Source of the DNA: an uncultured Saprospiraceae bacterium
Lineage (GTDB): Bacteria; Bacteroidota; Bacteroidia; Chitinophagales; Saprospiraceae
DNA length: 64,000 bases
Direction: 5' to 3'
Assembly: GCA_937928045.1 (NCBI GenBank)
Contig: CALFWO010000031.1
Span: 1-64,000, forward strand
The notes under the pieces are model-generated. The model saw only the letters and a list, made by a program, of their open reading frames with translations, did not search any database and had not been told where the DNA came from. Made by a program: the position numbers and the translations under genes. The first letter of the stretch is position 1. Every line of letters begins with the position of its first letter. Positions 16,824 through 26,592 of this stretch are shown here, piece after piece.

Positions 16824-17449
16824 GATAGCTCAATTTTATGTTGAAAATTATCTTTTAATCTTTGATCATGTGTTACGATAATCAGCGTGGCTCCTACTTC
16901 TGTTGCTTGAGCCTTGATTAGCTCTACTACTTTTTTGGTGTTTTCATCATCCAAAGCCGAGGAAGGCTCATCGGCTAAAATAACTTTTGGATTTTTGACT
17001 AGAGCCCTAGCTAAGGAAATTCTTTGGCGTTCTCCTTGTGAAAGTGTACTCAATTTTTTTCCCCACTTATCTTCCAATCCCAGTGAAGTTATCATTGCTT
17101 TGCAAAGTTTCACGTCTTGTTTTTTCCCTCCTAAATATTGGGCAAGAAGAAGGTTATCTCCAACGGAAAGCGAATTAACAAATTGCCCTTTTTGAAAAAC
17201 GATTCCAATTTCTGCACCGCGATGTTTATCTAATTCCGCAGCAGAATAATTATCTATTCTTTTCCCATTCATACTCAAGCTTCCTTTGCTTGGTTTTCTC
17301 AAGCCGGCCAAAAGTTGCAACAGGGTAGTTTTACCAGATCCACTTGGACCTAATATTAACCATTGACTTCCTTGTTGAAAAGAGAAATCGGGAAATTGAA
17401 TACTTTTTCCGTCTGGATATTGGTAGTGTAAAGACTGACCTTCGATCAT
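16820..17449 (-). CDS. ABC transporter ATP-binding protein, MacB/LolD type
   Basis: A 209-residue ATPase partner of the adjacent FtsX-like permease. Walker A is GPSGSGKTTLL (about 34-44), the Q-loop precedes FVNSLSVGDNLLLAQ, the signature is LSQGERQRISLARAL (about 136-150), Walker B is KVILADEPSSALD, and the switch histidine is in IIVTHDQRL. The stop overlaps the permease start by 4 bases, so the two are translationally coupled. Slightly short (about 220 residues is usual) but complete. Confidence 0.9.
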   Translation of the reverse strand: MIEGQSLHYQYPDGKSIQFPDFSFQQGSQWLILGPSGSGKTTLLQLLAGLRKPSKGSLSMNGKRIDNYSAAELDKHRGAEIGIVFQKGQFVNSLSVGDNLLLAQYLGGKKQDVKLCKAMITSLGLEDKWGKKLSTLSQGERQRISLARALVKNPKVILADEPSSALDDENTKKVVELIKAQATEVGATLIIVTHDQRLKDNFQHKIELS

Positions 17450-17481
17450 AGCTTAAAAGTAATAACAATTGTTGAAGGATG

Positions 17482-19296
17482 CTATCTCAAGAACTTTCGG
17501 CTCCATTTTGTCTCATTCCCGACAGCATCTACCAAAGTAATTACTAGCTCGTGTTCTCCTTTACCAATTCGTTCGTCAAATCGGTGAGTCAACATATTAT
17601 TTTTTGCATCGTACTCTAATAGAATCCACTCGCCATCAACAGTCGCTTCATAAGTGAAAGCATTGATGTTTTTTTCCGTATCCACATCATCGGTTGCTTT
17701 AAATCGCATGAGTTTAGCTCCGCGCAAGTCATGTTTAAAACTAACAGCAGTTAATGTTGGCGCTTTTTGATCCAAAACAATACAAAAATCGCCCAACTTC
17801 CTAGCTCTAGCTTTTAAGATATTTCCTTCCCATTTTCCACCACAAGTACTGTACTTACCTTTAGAATTTTTATGAGCTATAAATGCTTTAGATTTTAGTT
17901 CTGGAGGAACATTATCTCCTCGTAATTCAATATTAAAATATCGGTGCACAGGAAAGTACTCGTCTGAAAAAGTATATAGCTTGGAAAAAGTGTTCGGCAA
18001 GGTGGGAGATTCTTTGGCAGACCAGTAGAGATCTTCATACAGGCTGCCTTTTTTCATCGTAATCTTCCAACCATCGCCACTGGCTTGATTGTCTGATTGA
18101 GATTTGAAATGATAATTGTAAGGTTGACTATTGACTTCTGGGACCGTTTTACGTTTTACCCAAAAGGTTAAGATTGAGGAATTTCCTGCTACGTCTTTTA
18201 CTGTTATATCAATCTTGCTCGCTTTGCCTCTATACAAAGTTACAATGCCATTGTCTACATTTTTATCGTAGAATGAAAGTCTATTTCCTGGGAGTTGAAA
18301 ACAGCGATGAAAGTAACTCTTGTTTTTTTGTTGCTCTCGATAATCCAAGTGTGCATTGATGTATCGAGATTCCGAAAAGGCAAAAGATTCTAAAGTGAAG
18401 CCATATATTTTTTTACCATCCTGTTTCATTTCGAGGCTATAAATACCATTCCAATTTTTTACGTCTTCTACATGGTCGTAGGCTTTTAAAGCAAGCCCTG
18501 TTCGCCAAGCAGCTATACTTAAGGTGTCTCCTTTGATTCGGTATTTATTTCCAGATTTTATCAGTTCAATATTCTTTGCACCTAAAGTTTCTAATCGATC
18601 ATTCAGTCGATAGAATCTGATTTGATGCAACTTTGGATCAACATTATCTTTTGCACCGATTCCAAAAAGTTGAGGGTTGATCGGTTTCTCGGTTTCGGAA
18701 TCTCTAATTTCAAAATGTAAATGAGGTCCATAAGATCGACCGGATAAGCCCAGCCAACCGATGATGTCTCCTTGAGCAAAATCGAATTTTCCTGAAGGAG
18801 GATATAGGTCAATGGCAAAAGACTTTTTCTCGTATTGTTTTCTCTTTACATAATCCGCTATGGCTTCTGGGAAGTGATCCAAATGGGCGTATACTGAAGT
18901 GTAACCGTTAGGATGTTTTAAGTAAAGTACATTTCCGTATCCTGCGGCTTGTACCTTGATTCTTGAGATGGTTCCTGCTGCTACTGCAAATAATTTTGCT
19001 CCCGTTTTTCCATCAGGAGATTTTATGTCTATGCCCGCATGAAAATGATTGGGGCGCAATTCTCCAAAAGTTCCTGAAAGTCTTATAGTATAGTTTACAG
19101 GAGATCTGAAATAATCTTGCGGGTAATCTTTTGTATTTGCCGATCCTGAAAATTCTTCGAAAAGTTGGCAGTCAGATGCAAGAATACTTGAGCAGTAATC
19201 AGAACAAGCCTTTGAAGAAAAGTTTGAAAATAAAAGGACGAAAAGTAATACCGATGTGCAGTATTGCATGGGTTTATAGTATTTATAGTAGTGCAT
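17482..19296 (-). CDS. M23 family peptidoglycan metallopeptidase
   Basis: A 604-residue exported protein. Residues 1-30 are a signal peptide (CTSVLLFVLLFSNFSSKAC). The LytM/M23 peptidase lies at about 60-215: first zinc ligands in FHAGID (H86, D90), second motif HLHFEIR (H192, H194). All zinc ligands are present, so it should be catalytically active on peptidoglycan cross-links. The remaining 390 residues are beta-rich, with Ig-like segments such as KASKIDITVKDVAGN and HELVITLVDAVGN, which may anchor it at the envelope. The gene follows aat on the same strand. Cell-wall remodelling is the expected role. Confidence 0.88.
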   Translation of the reverse strand: MHYYKYYKPMQYCTSVLLFVLLFSNFSSKACSDYCSSILASDCQLFEEFSGSANTKDYPQDYFRSPVNYTIRLSGTFGELRPNHFHAGIDIKSPDGKTGAKLFAVAAGTISRIKVQAAGYGNVLYLKHPNGYTSVYAHLDHFPEAIADYVKRKQYEKKSFAIDLYPPSGKFDFAQGDIIGWLGLSGRSYGPHLHFEIRDSETEKPINPQLFGIGAKDNVDPKLHQIRFYRLNDRLETLGAKNIELIKSGNKYRIKGDTLSIAAWRTGLALKAYDHVEDVKNWNGIYSLEMKQDGKKIYGFTLESFAFSESRYINAHLDYREQQKNKSYFHRCFQLPGNRLSFYDKNVDNGIVTLYRGKASKIDITVKDVAGNSSILTFWVKRKTVPEVNSQPYNYHFKSQSDNQASGDGWKITMKKGSLYEDLYWSAKESPTLPNTFSKLYTFSDEYFPVHRYFNIELRGDNVPPELKSKAFIAHKNSKGKYSTCGGKWEGNILKARARKLGDFCIVLDQKAPTLTAVSFKHDLRGAKLMRFKATDDVDTEKNINAFTYEATVDGEWILLEYDAKNNMLTHRFDERIGKGEHELVITLVDAVGNETKWSRKFLR

Positions 19297-19359
19297 TCAA
19301 AGGATAAGAAATCATAATTTTCAAATACAATTGAATTAGTTGTATGCGAAGATAGCTTT

Positions 19360-20079
19360 TTAAGGAAAATGAATTTCACCAACTTGATCTTTTGGATATT
19401 CCCAACGCCCTGACGGCTGCGGAGATTTTATAAGATTCGTTAATAATTTCAAAAAGTCTGGCCTTGGAATAGCCTCAGCACCCAAACTGGCCAAGTGTTT
19501 TGTTTCTTGCTGGCAATCAATTAGCTCGAAACCTTGTGGAATCAAGTGCTTCACCAAATTGATAAATCCAAATTTTGAAGCATTTGATACTTCGGTAAAC
19601 ATGGATTCTCCGAAGAATACTTTTCCCATTGCTATTCCATATAATCCGCCGACCAATTGTCCATTTTGCCAGACTTCAACAGAATGCGCATAACCCAATT
19701 CATGCAATTGGATATAGGCGGCTTGCATTTCTGGTGTGATCCAACTTTGGCCTCCTTGGCCTTCTCGATCTGTCACTTTGCATTGTCCAATTACTTTGGA
19801 AAAAGCAGTGTCAAAACTGAAAGCGAATTTTCCTTGATTGAAATAACTTCGCATGCTTTTCGCAATCTTCAAGTCCTCAGGGAATAGAACAAATCTAGGA
19901 TCTGGCGACCACCAAAGAATAGGCTCACCTTCATTGTACCACGGGAAAATGCCATTTTGATAAGCGAAAATTATACGTTCCATGGATAAATCACCTCCAG
20001 CAGCCAATATGCCGTATTCGTTGGCATGTTGGTGATGCGGAAATGCAATTTTTTCTTGGTCTAGCCAGTAAATGGACAT
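19360..20079 (-). CDS. aat: Leucyl/phenylalanyl-tRNA-protein transferase
   Basis: A 239-residue cytoplasmic enzyme that adds Leu or Phe to proteins with N-terminal Arg or Lys, marking them for ClpS-ClpAP. The conserved features are FPWYNEGEPILWWSPDPR near residues 45-62, GYAHSVEVW, GGLYGIAMGKVFFGESMF (about 145-162) and the end LIDCQQETKHLASLGAEAIPR. Length is typical. No clpS or clpA lies in the window. An M23 peptidase gene follows on the same strand. Confidence 0.95.
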   Translation of the reverse strand: MSIYWLDQEKIAFPHHQHANEYGILAAGGDLSMERIIFAYQNGIFPWYNEGEPILWWSPDPRFVLFPEDLKIAKSMRSYFNQGKFAFSFDTAFSKVIGQCKVTDREGQGGQSWITPEMQAAYIQLHELGYAHSVEVWQNGQLVGGLYGIAMGKVFFGESMFTEVSNASKFGFINLVKHLIPQGFELIDCQQETKHLASLGAEAIPRPDFLKLLTNLIKSPQPSGRWEYPKDQVGEIHFP

Positions 20080-20137
20080 GGACTAACGTATTTTAAAATG
20101 TAAAGTATGAACTAATTGATGAACATGTAGCAAATTA

Positions 20138-20173
20138 AAAATCCGATCGCAATAATCATTGTGATCGGATTTT
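20138..20173 (-). terminator. Intrinsic terminator after fhs
   Basis: AAAATCCGATC at 20138-20148 pairs with GATCGGATTTT at 20163-20173; the stem extends inward with one G-T pair to a four-base loop. On the minus strand it lies 26 bases past the fhs stop and ends in T residues. It separates fhs from aat. Confidence 0.8.
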
Positions 20174-20198
20174 CAACAAGGTTAAAAAGGACAATGTT

Positions 20199-21875
20199 TT
20201 ATGACAAGCCAGAGATTACTCCGTCATCATCAATATCCATATGTTCACTGGCTGGGGTGGCTGGCAGTCCAGGCATTCTCATCATCTTTCCTAAGATTGG
20301 GATGATAAACCCAGCTCCAACAGCATATTCAAATTCCCTTACGGTCACAATAAAATCTTCAGGTCTTCCGTGAAGCTTATCGTTGTCAGATAATGATTTT
20401 TGCGTTTTCGCCATACAAATTGGCAAATTGGAAATCCCTAGCTTATTTATTTTGCGCAAATCAGTCTGAGCTTTTTTACTATAATCGACTCTAGAAGCTC
20501 CGTATATAGTACCCGCTATTTTTTCAATTTTGTCAGTGATTGGAGAATCCCAATCATATAAAGGTTTGAAATTATTTTTACCAGAAGATACTTCATTCAC
20601 AACTGCATGTGCCAAGTCAGTCATTCCTTCTCCACCGGATGCCCATCCTTTTGCAACAATAGCTTGTACACCCATTTTAGAACAAGCATCTTTTATGAAT
20701 TGAACTTCTGCTGATGTATCAGAAGGAAAAGCATTGATTGCGACTACCGGATTTAATCCGAAAGTTTGGCAGTTTTCAATATGCTTTTCTAAGTTGGCAA
20801 ATCCTTTTTGTACACGTTCCAAACTTGCTGTATTGTATTCTTCTTTTGGAGCACCGCCATGATGACGCAATGCGCGAATGGTAGCAACAAGTACTAGAGC
20901 TTTTGGTTTTAATTTTCCAGAGACACACTTGATGTTCAAGAATTTTTCGGCTCCAAGATCAGCACCAAACCCAGCTTCTGTAACGACATAGTCTGATAGC
21001 GACATACCCATTTTAGTCGCTAAGATTGTATTCGTTCCTTGAGCAATATTTGCAAATGGGCCTCCATGAATAATTGCAGGATTTCCTTCTAAAGTTTGAA
21101 CAAGATTTGGCTTGACTGCATCCTTTAAAAGAATGGCCATTGCATTTTCTGCTTTCAAATCGCGGGCATAAACTGGCTCTCTTTTCATATTAAAACCAAC
21201 CAGGATATTTCCTAGTCGTTTTTTCAAATCACTAAAGCTCTCAGCCATACATAAAATTGCCATCACTTCGGAGGCAGGCGTTATATTGAATCCGTCTTGT
21301 CGAGGTATTCCATTGCCAGTTCCACCAAGGCCAATTACAATATCTCTTAGTGCGCGGTCATTCATGTCCATGACCCTTTTCCAAACTACCGTTCTCGGGT
21401 CAATATTCAAACTGCGTGTTTTGCTTTGGAGGTTGTTGTCAATTAGGGCGGACAGCAAGTTGTTTGCTTTTTCTACTGCTGAAAAATCTCCCGTGAAATG
21501 TAAGTTGATATCTTCCATCGGAACAACCTGAGCGTATCCTCCTCCCGCAGCACCTCCTTTGATTCCAAAGACAGGACCCAACGATGGTTCTCTAAGCACA
21601 ACGGTTGTTTGTTTTCCAATTTTATTTAAACCTTCAGTAAGACCAATGGATGTTGTCGTTTTTCCTTCGCCAGCTGGAGTTGGCGTCATGGCTGTTACCA
21701 AAATAAGATTGGACGTTTCAATTTTAGATTTATTAAGAAGAGATAATGGCAGCTTAGCTTTGTATTTGCCATATAATTCAAGATCATCTTCTTTGATGTC
21801 AAGTTTGGCAGCGATGTTTTTCACATGCTCCATTTTGGCCGCCTGAGCGATTTCAATATCGGAAAAATTATGCAT
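20199..21875 (-). CDS. fhs: Formate-tetrahydrofolate ligase
   Basis: A 558-residue cytoplasmic enzyme that makes 10-formyl-tetrahydrofolate from formate, ATP and tetrahydrofolate for one-carbon metabolism. The nucleotide loop is PTPAGEGKTTTSIGL at about 65-79. Other family segments include EPSLGPVFGIKGGAAGGGYAQ, FTGDFSAVEKANNLL, GFNITPASEVMAILC and a C-terminal end GAGFIIPILGKMMRMPGLP. Length and motifs are standard. It is flanked by a terminator on the 3' side. No other folate genes lie near it, so it is transcribed alone. Confidence 0.97.
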   Translation of the reverse strand: MHNFSDIEIAQAAKMEHVKNIAAKLDIKEDDLELYGKYKAKLPLSLLNKSKIETSNLILVTAMTPTPAGEGKTTTSIGLTEGLNKIGKQTTVVLREPSLGPVFGIKGGAAGGGYAQVVPMEDINLHFTGDFSAVEKANNLLSALIDNNLQSKTRSLNIDPRTVVWKRVMDMNDRALRDIVIGLGGTGNGIPRQDGFNITPASEVMAILCMAESFSDLKKRLGNILVGFNMKREPVYARDLKAENAMAILLKDAVKPNLVQTLEGNPAIIHGGPFANIAQGTNTILATKMGMSLSDYVVTEAGFGADLGAEKFLNIKCVSGKLKPKALVLVATIRALRHHGGAPKEEYNTASLERVQKGFANLEKHIENCQTFGLNPVVAINAFPSDTSAEVQFIKDACSKMGVQAIVAKGWASGGEGMTDLAHAVVNEVSSGKNNFKPLYDWDSPITDKIEKIAGTIYGASRVDYSKKAQTDLRKINKLGISNLPICMAKTQKSLSDNDKLHGRPEDFIVTVREFEYAVGAGFIIPILGKMMRMPGLPATPASEHMDIDDDGVISGLS

Positions 21876-21959
21876 TGGTAGTATTCTAGTTGGTTAGGCC
21901 CGCTAAGTTAATATCATTTTTTATAGCGCTGCTTTTTAGTGTAAAGATCGTAAGGTAAC

Positions 21960-24900
21960 TTACAAGGAAAATTCATCAATCAATCGTAGTGGATTGATGC
22001 GATTAAGATCCATAGTCCAAGTAATTCTTGTTTTATAATCAAAATTATCTGGCAGTCCTGTCTTTATGTTGTCAGAAATTGCAATTGGTAGATAGACCCC
22101 CAATCGTTCGTTAAAAAATGTAAGGCTCAGTCCAAATGAATAAGCAAATTCACTCTGCAAATATGCTAAGTCTAAATACGGCCTTAAAGGAATTCCAAGA
22201 GGTAAGTCTTGAGGCAGGTCTCCAGTAAGGTTAGCTGCCACCAAATATCTGTTTGAAAAGCCATTTGGTTTTCTTGGATCTATGTTGTTCTTAAATCCAC
22301 CTTCTTTTTCATAAATTTGTTGAGACCAAAGACCATTGAGGTCCGATCGGCCAAATAACGTTTCATCAAAAAGTTCATCGTTTGCACCTTTCCCTGTTAA
22401 GTTGAAAGTTCCCCTGATTGATGGTTGGACATTGTAATATTTATTATTGGACTCTTTTCTTGTATTGTTGAAAAAACCTCCGGCAAATATCCTTGCGCGA
22501 ATAGAGCGACCTTTGTCATAGGTGTATGCTCCTTTCCAAGTTAATGAAGCCCTAAGGTAGCTTTCATCTCCCGTAAATGCTTTGTAGTTTGCTTGTCTAA
22601 GATCTATCAATAAAGACCATGGGTTAACACCTCTACTATTGACAAATTTATATTGAAGATTATAAACAGTAGTTGGAGCATTCGTGATATCTGAAAACCT
22701 ATTTACAAAAGCAGTGTCTGTGCCTGTCACGATAGAATCTAGAACAAAATTCGCACTTTGTTCTACTAATACAACAGCTCTTAGTTTTATATTTTGCTCA
22801 ATAGAACTGTTCGTTTTCTTTTTGGCCAATCTTAAATTTATGGAAGGCATGAACCTTTTGTAATCTAAATAATAATTTAATCCCCAATTGTAATTTAAAC
22901 CAAAACTTTTTGCATTGAAACCGAAGGTAGCTTTATCAATAAAATTTTTCTTTTTTGGAAATAAATTATAATTGATTTGGCCAACACCTCTAAGTTTTTT
23001 TGTGGTTAATGAAAAAACCGGAGCAAGTGCAAATTCAAACTTTTTTTGCGGAATAGTTTTGTTGTAAATTAGTCCTCCGATCATTGTCTTGTCGTAATTA
23101 TTCCAACCAAGAATTGGAGCAACAGCGACTGAAGGTTTGTCGTCTTTGGCAATACTAAAAAGTGGATCAATATTAATTGGAAATCCTTTTTTCCCTAGCG
23201 TATAATCGTTATTGTTTCTATTGATATCTATTCCCCAGTGTTTAGCATCAATTACAAATTTTGTATAACCTTGTCCTGGGTATTGAATTGTAGAAGATCC
23301 CTCAAAACCAGGGAACCATTTTACATCTTCAGCAATTGAATCTTTATAAGCAACGATAGGAAATGGACCATTGATGTCGCCAAGGTTTTTTACCTCAATA
23401 TCAAAGTGGCCTTTTTCAGAAGTAACATTCGTCAAGGCGTAGTCCATTTGGTCTGTGGAGTAGATAAAACCATCAAAAAACCAAGAAAGGTCTTCTTTAG
23501 TACTTTTTGCCATGTGGTTTTGAAAGTCTATTGGGCCTGGGTGTTTGAATTCCCATTCTGAATAAAAACTTTGCATCGCTTCATCAAAGCGTTTTTCACC
23601 TAGGTATTTTTCTAAATACCTGAAGACTTCAGCTGGTTTCTCATAAGCTCCCATCCAATAGTTGATAGGTTGGAAGTCGTCGGAACCTAGCGATGAAGGT
23701 TGATCGTTTCCAGATTTTGCTGGCCAAAGAACACCCAGCTCGTTTTCAGAATAATCTGTTCTTTTGGTTACAATTCTTGGTAACATTCCCATAGAAGGAT
23801 CGCCGTAATACTTGATCAAATATCTATGATCGTAATAAGAATTTATTCCTTCATCTAACCAAGGATAGTCTCGTTCATTAAATGCTAATATTCCATAAAA
23901 CCAATTGTGGCCAACTTCATGAGTGATTACGGCGTCCAAAGGTTTGGCGGATCCGGAAAGACCAATTACAGTGATCATTGGATATTCCATTCCTCCACCA
24001 GCACTCAAAGCGGATTGAACCGCAGATGCTTGCGGATATGGGTAGTCTCCCACCAAGTCGGAATAAAATTTAACTGAACGATCAACATATTCAATAGACT
24101 TTTTCCAAAGTTCTCCTTCTTGTTCAGTAAACATAGTCCAAGTGTCAATAATTTTTCCGGAAGAAAGTTTTACCTCACTTTTTTGTACCATAAATCGTTT
24201 ATCCGCAAACCATGCGAAATCATGAACATTTTCTGCGGTATAGCGAATAGTTTTCATTTTTTTGCTGGATGTCGGGATGTCTAAATTGCCTTCTAATACA
24301 GACTTTAGTTTTTCTGTAGTTTGGGTAGCTTTTTCTTTTAAAAATTCGACCTCACTTTTGGTCTCTAGTGTTCCGGTAGCTCCTACAACATAATTCTCTG
24401 GTAGTGTAATAGTGACATCAAATTTTCCAAACTCAGAATAATATTCGCCCATATCTAGATATGGCATTTCGTGCCAACCTTCTTTATCGTAGACCGCTGG
24501 TTTAGGATACCATTGTGTCATCTGATACGTTTGGCCGACATGGCCTAATCTTGAGAATGATCCGGGAATTTTTAAAGTAAACGGAGAACTGATATTAATT
24601 CTTTGTCCAGGTAGCAATGGTTTTGGTAAAATTATTTTCGCGATATCTGGATTATCCCTAACAAATTTTAAATCAGCGGCTATACCATTAACATTGAATT
24701 TTAGATTTGTATAGTTTCCGCGACTTTTTTCTTTAGCGAAGTAAGCGCCAGTTCCACCTTGTCGAATCTTTTGTCTATTAAATGCGGAGTTTCTATCCTT
24801 AAAGGCATTCGCCCAAAGGTGCATGTAAATGAAATCTAGCGTATCAGGACTATTGTTGAAATATTCCATCTCTATTTGTGCATCGAAAATATGAAGCGAA

Positions 24901-25022
24901 TCATCTAGTGTTCCAGAGATGTTGTAGTTCACTTCTTGTTGGAAATATTCTTGAGCGTTTGTTCCTGTAAGAACAAAAATCAAAAGAATGCTAGTAAAAA
25001 ATTTCATTGCTGTATTTTGCAT
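21960..25022 (-). CDS. Large M1 family zinc aminopeptidase-like exported protein
   Basis: An exported protein of about 1020 residues. The ATG at 25022 (or 25007, which starts MKFFTSILLIFVLTG) gives a good signal peptide; the longer ATG at 25052 adds a polar tail before it. The M1 core has HEVGHNWF near residue 367 with the third ligand glutamate 18 residues on in WLDEGINSYYD. The exopeptidase GAMEN-type motif is represented by SAGGGMEYPMI. The C-terminal 400 residues are unlike M1 peptidases: they are beta-rich with many alternating aromatic strands (for example RFMPSINLRLAKKKTNSS and ITWTMDLNRINPLRLIDEF), consistent with an outer-membrane barrel. Such M1-barrel fusions occur in Bacteroidota. 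Localisation at the outer membrane is inferred. Confidence 0.82.
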   Translation of the reverse strand: MQNTAMKFFTSILLIFVLTGTNAQEYFQQEVNYNISGTLDDSLHIFDAQIEMEYFNNSPDTLDFIYMHLWANAFKDRNSAFNRQKIRQGGTGAYFAKEKSRGNYTNLKFNVNGIAADLKFVRDNPDIAKIILPKPLLPGQRINISSPFTLKIPGSFSRLGHVGQTYQMTQWYPKPAVYDKEGWHEMPYLDMGEYYSEFGKFDVTITLPENYVVGATGTLETKSEVEFLKEKATQTTEKLKSVLEGNLDIPTSSKKMKTIRYTAENVHDFAWFADKRFMVQKSEVKLSSGKIIDTWTMFTEQEGELWKKSIEYVDRSVKFYSDLVGDYPYPQASAVQSALSAGGGMEYPMITVIGLSGSAKPLDAVITHEVGHNWFYGILAFNERDYPWLDEGINSYYDHRYLIKYYGDPSMGMLPRIVTKRTDYSENELGVLWPAKSGNDQPSSLGSDDFQPINYWMGAYEKPAEVFRYLEKYLGEKRFDEAMQSFYSEWEFKHPGPIDFQNHMAKSTKEDLSWFFDGFIYSTDQMDYALTNVTSEKGHFDIEVKNLGDINGPFPIVAYKDSIAEDVKWFPGFEGSSTIQYPGQGYTKFVIDAKHWGIDINRNNNDYTLGKKGFPINIDPLFSIAKDDKPSVAVAPILGWNNYDKTMIGGLIYNKTIPQKKFEFALAPVFSLTTKKLRGVGQINYNLFPKKKNFIDKATFGFNAKSFGLNYNWGLNYYLDYKRFMPSINLRLAKKKTNSSIEQNIKLRAVVLVEQSANFVLDSIVTGTDTAFVNRFSDITNAPTTVYNLQYKFVNSRGVNPWSLLIDLRQANYKAFTGDESYLRASLTWKGAYTYDKGRSIRARIFAGGFFNNTRKESNNKYYNVQPSIRGTFNLTGKGANDELFDETLFGRSDLNGLWSQQIYEKEGGFKNNIDPRKPNGFSNRYLVAANLTGDLPQDLPLGIPLRPYLDLAYLQSEFAYSFGLSLTFFNERLGVYLPIAISDNIKTGLPDNFDYKTRITWTMDLNRINPLRLIDEFSL

Positions 25023-25062
25023 AAAGTTGTGTTCCTTTTGTCGAATTAACAAAAAACATTAT

Positions 25063-25632
25063 ATGATCTGGATTAAATATCGCTTCGGGGTCCTGTTTTT
25101 TATGATTTCTGTAGTTTCTTGTACGTGTTTTGGGCAAAAAGTGACGATAAATGAGGACAAATTTCCGGATGATTGGATTGGAAATTGGGCTGGAGAATTA
25201 GAAATCTTCGACAAAACAGGTCTAAAACAATCCTTAGAAATGCGATTGAATATCCATTCAAAAGATAGTCTTAATCAATATGAATGGTCAATCATCTATG
25301 GTCCCGATGAAGAAAAAGGGTTAAGAGCTTATGAATTACATCCTAAAGACCCTGAAAATGGAGTTTGGGCGATTGACGAGAGAAATGGGATTATCATAGA
25401 GTGTTTCCTTCTTTCCAATAAGCTTTTTAGTAGCTATAATGTGGCAGAGCGTAATTTTTTGGTGAGTTATGAGAAGCAAGGAGATCAGCTAATATTTGAA
25501 ATTTCTTTTGGTCCAGAAGTAAATGTATCATCAACTGGTGGTAAAAAAATGGGTGAAGAAGAAATTCCGGAAGTCAAAGCCTTTAAAATTGGTGGCTTAC
25601 AACGTGCGGTTTTAAAGAAAGTGAGTAACTAG
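25063..25632 (+). CDS. Exported hypothetical protein
   Basis: A 189-residue protein divergent from the M1 peptidase gene. The start was set at the ATG at 25063, where a signal peptide begins (MIWIKYRFGVLFFMISVVSC); an upstream ATG would overlap the divergent gene. The mature part contains DDWIGNWAGELEIF and EWSIIYGPDEEKG, which resemble lipocalin-like or META-type small beta barrels in length and strand pattern. I do not recognise a named family. A DUF4197 protein gene follows 70 bases downstream. Confidence 0.6.
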   Translation: MIWIKYRFGVLFFMISVVSCTCFGQKVTINEDKFPDDWIGNWAGELEIFDKTGLKQSLEMRLNIHSKDSLNQYEWSIIYGPDEEKGLRAYELHPKDPENGVWAIDERNGIIIECFLLSNKLFSSYNVAERNFLVSYEKQGDQLIFEISFGPEVNVSSTGGKKMGEEEIPEVKAFKIGGLQRAVLKKVSN

Positions 25633-25702
25633 GTAAGTCTAATTTATAGTATTTTTAACAAATTCATCAAGAACATCAGGCATTCAAAATCGTTTTGTAA
25701 AT

Positions 25703-26425
25703 ATGAAAAGAATAATACTTCTCGCCACTTTGTTAGCATTTCAGTTGACTTCAGTGCATGCGCAGTTTGATAATATCCTGAAGAAAGGAAAAGATATTTT
25801 AGAGAAAAATGTTCCATCTGCAGCTGCTGATCGAACAGGAGCAGGTCTGAAGGAGGCCCTTAATATTGGTGTGGAAAAAGCAGTCCAATCATTATCTGCT
25901 GAAAAAGGATATTTTGGAAGCCCTTATAAAATTTTGATTCCAGAAGAAGCTCAGAAAGTAATTAACACAGTAAAACGCGTCCCTGGTTTTCAAGATGTGG
26001 ATAAAAAATTAACAAGTCTAATGAATGAAGCGGCTGAATTGGCCGTAAAAAAGGCAACTCCGATTTTTGTCTCCGCAATCAAACAGATGACTTTTCAAGA
26101 CGCAAAGGCCATCTTAACAGGAAGTCAAAACGCGGCAACAACTTATTTAAAAAAGACAACTAATAGTCAACTGTACAATTCTTTTTTACCAATTATTCAG
26201 GAAAGTTTAGAAAAAGTAAATGCCCTTTCTTATTGGAAAACTGTTGTTAATGCTTACAACAAAATTCCACTTACGAAGCCTCTAAATCCGGCCTTGGACG
26301 ATCACGTAAACAAAAAGGCTTTATCTGGATTGTATAGCTTAATAGAAAAAAAGGAAGCAGGTATTAGAACTGATGTTTCTCAACAAACTAGTGATCTGTT
26401 GAAAGAAGTTTTTGGAAAAAAGTAA
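25703..26425 (+). CDS. DUF4197 domain-containing exported protein
   Basis: A 240-residue protein with a clear signal peptide (MKRIILLATLLAFQLTSVHA). The mature part is helical and matches DUF4197 through GLKEALNIGVEKAV, LIPEEAQKVINTV, MTFQDAKAILTGSQNAAT and the ending SDLLKEVFGKK. The family is widespread in Gram-negative bacteria and periplasmic, with no known function. Length is usual. Confidence 0.88.
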   Translation: MKRIILLATLLAFQLTSVHAQFDNILKKGKDILEKNVPSAAADRTGAGLKEALNIGVEKAVQSLSAEKGYFGSPYKILIPEEAQKVINTVKRVPGFQDVDKKLTSLMNEAAELAVKKATPIFVSAIKQMTFQDAKAILTGSQNAATTYLKKTTNSQLYNSFLPIIQESLEKVNALSYWKTVVNAYNKIPLTKPLNPALDDHVNKKALSGLYSLIEKKEAGIRTDVSQQTSDLLKEVFGKK

Positions 26426-26592
26426 AAACTTAATCTGCAACTCTCGTGAAGTGAAGAAATCTTTCCTTAGAATCAAATTTTCTCAAGGAAAACGAATTGA
26501 TCTATAGGGAATAGCTTTGAATAATATTTTGGCAAAGTATTTGAATGGAATGCTTTGTACCTAACCATCCCCCGCAAAAAAACCATTCATTG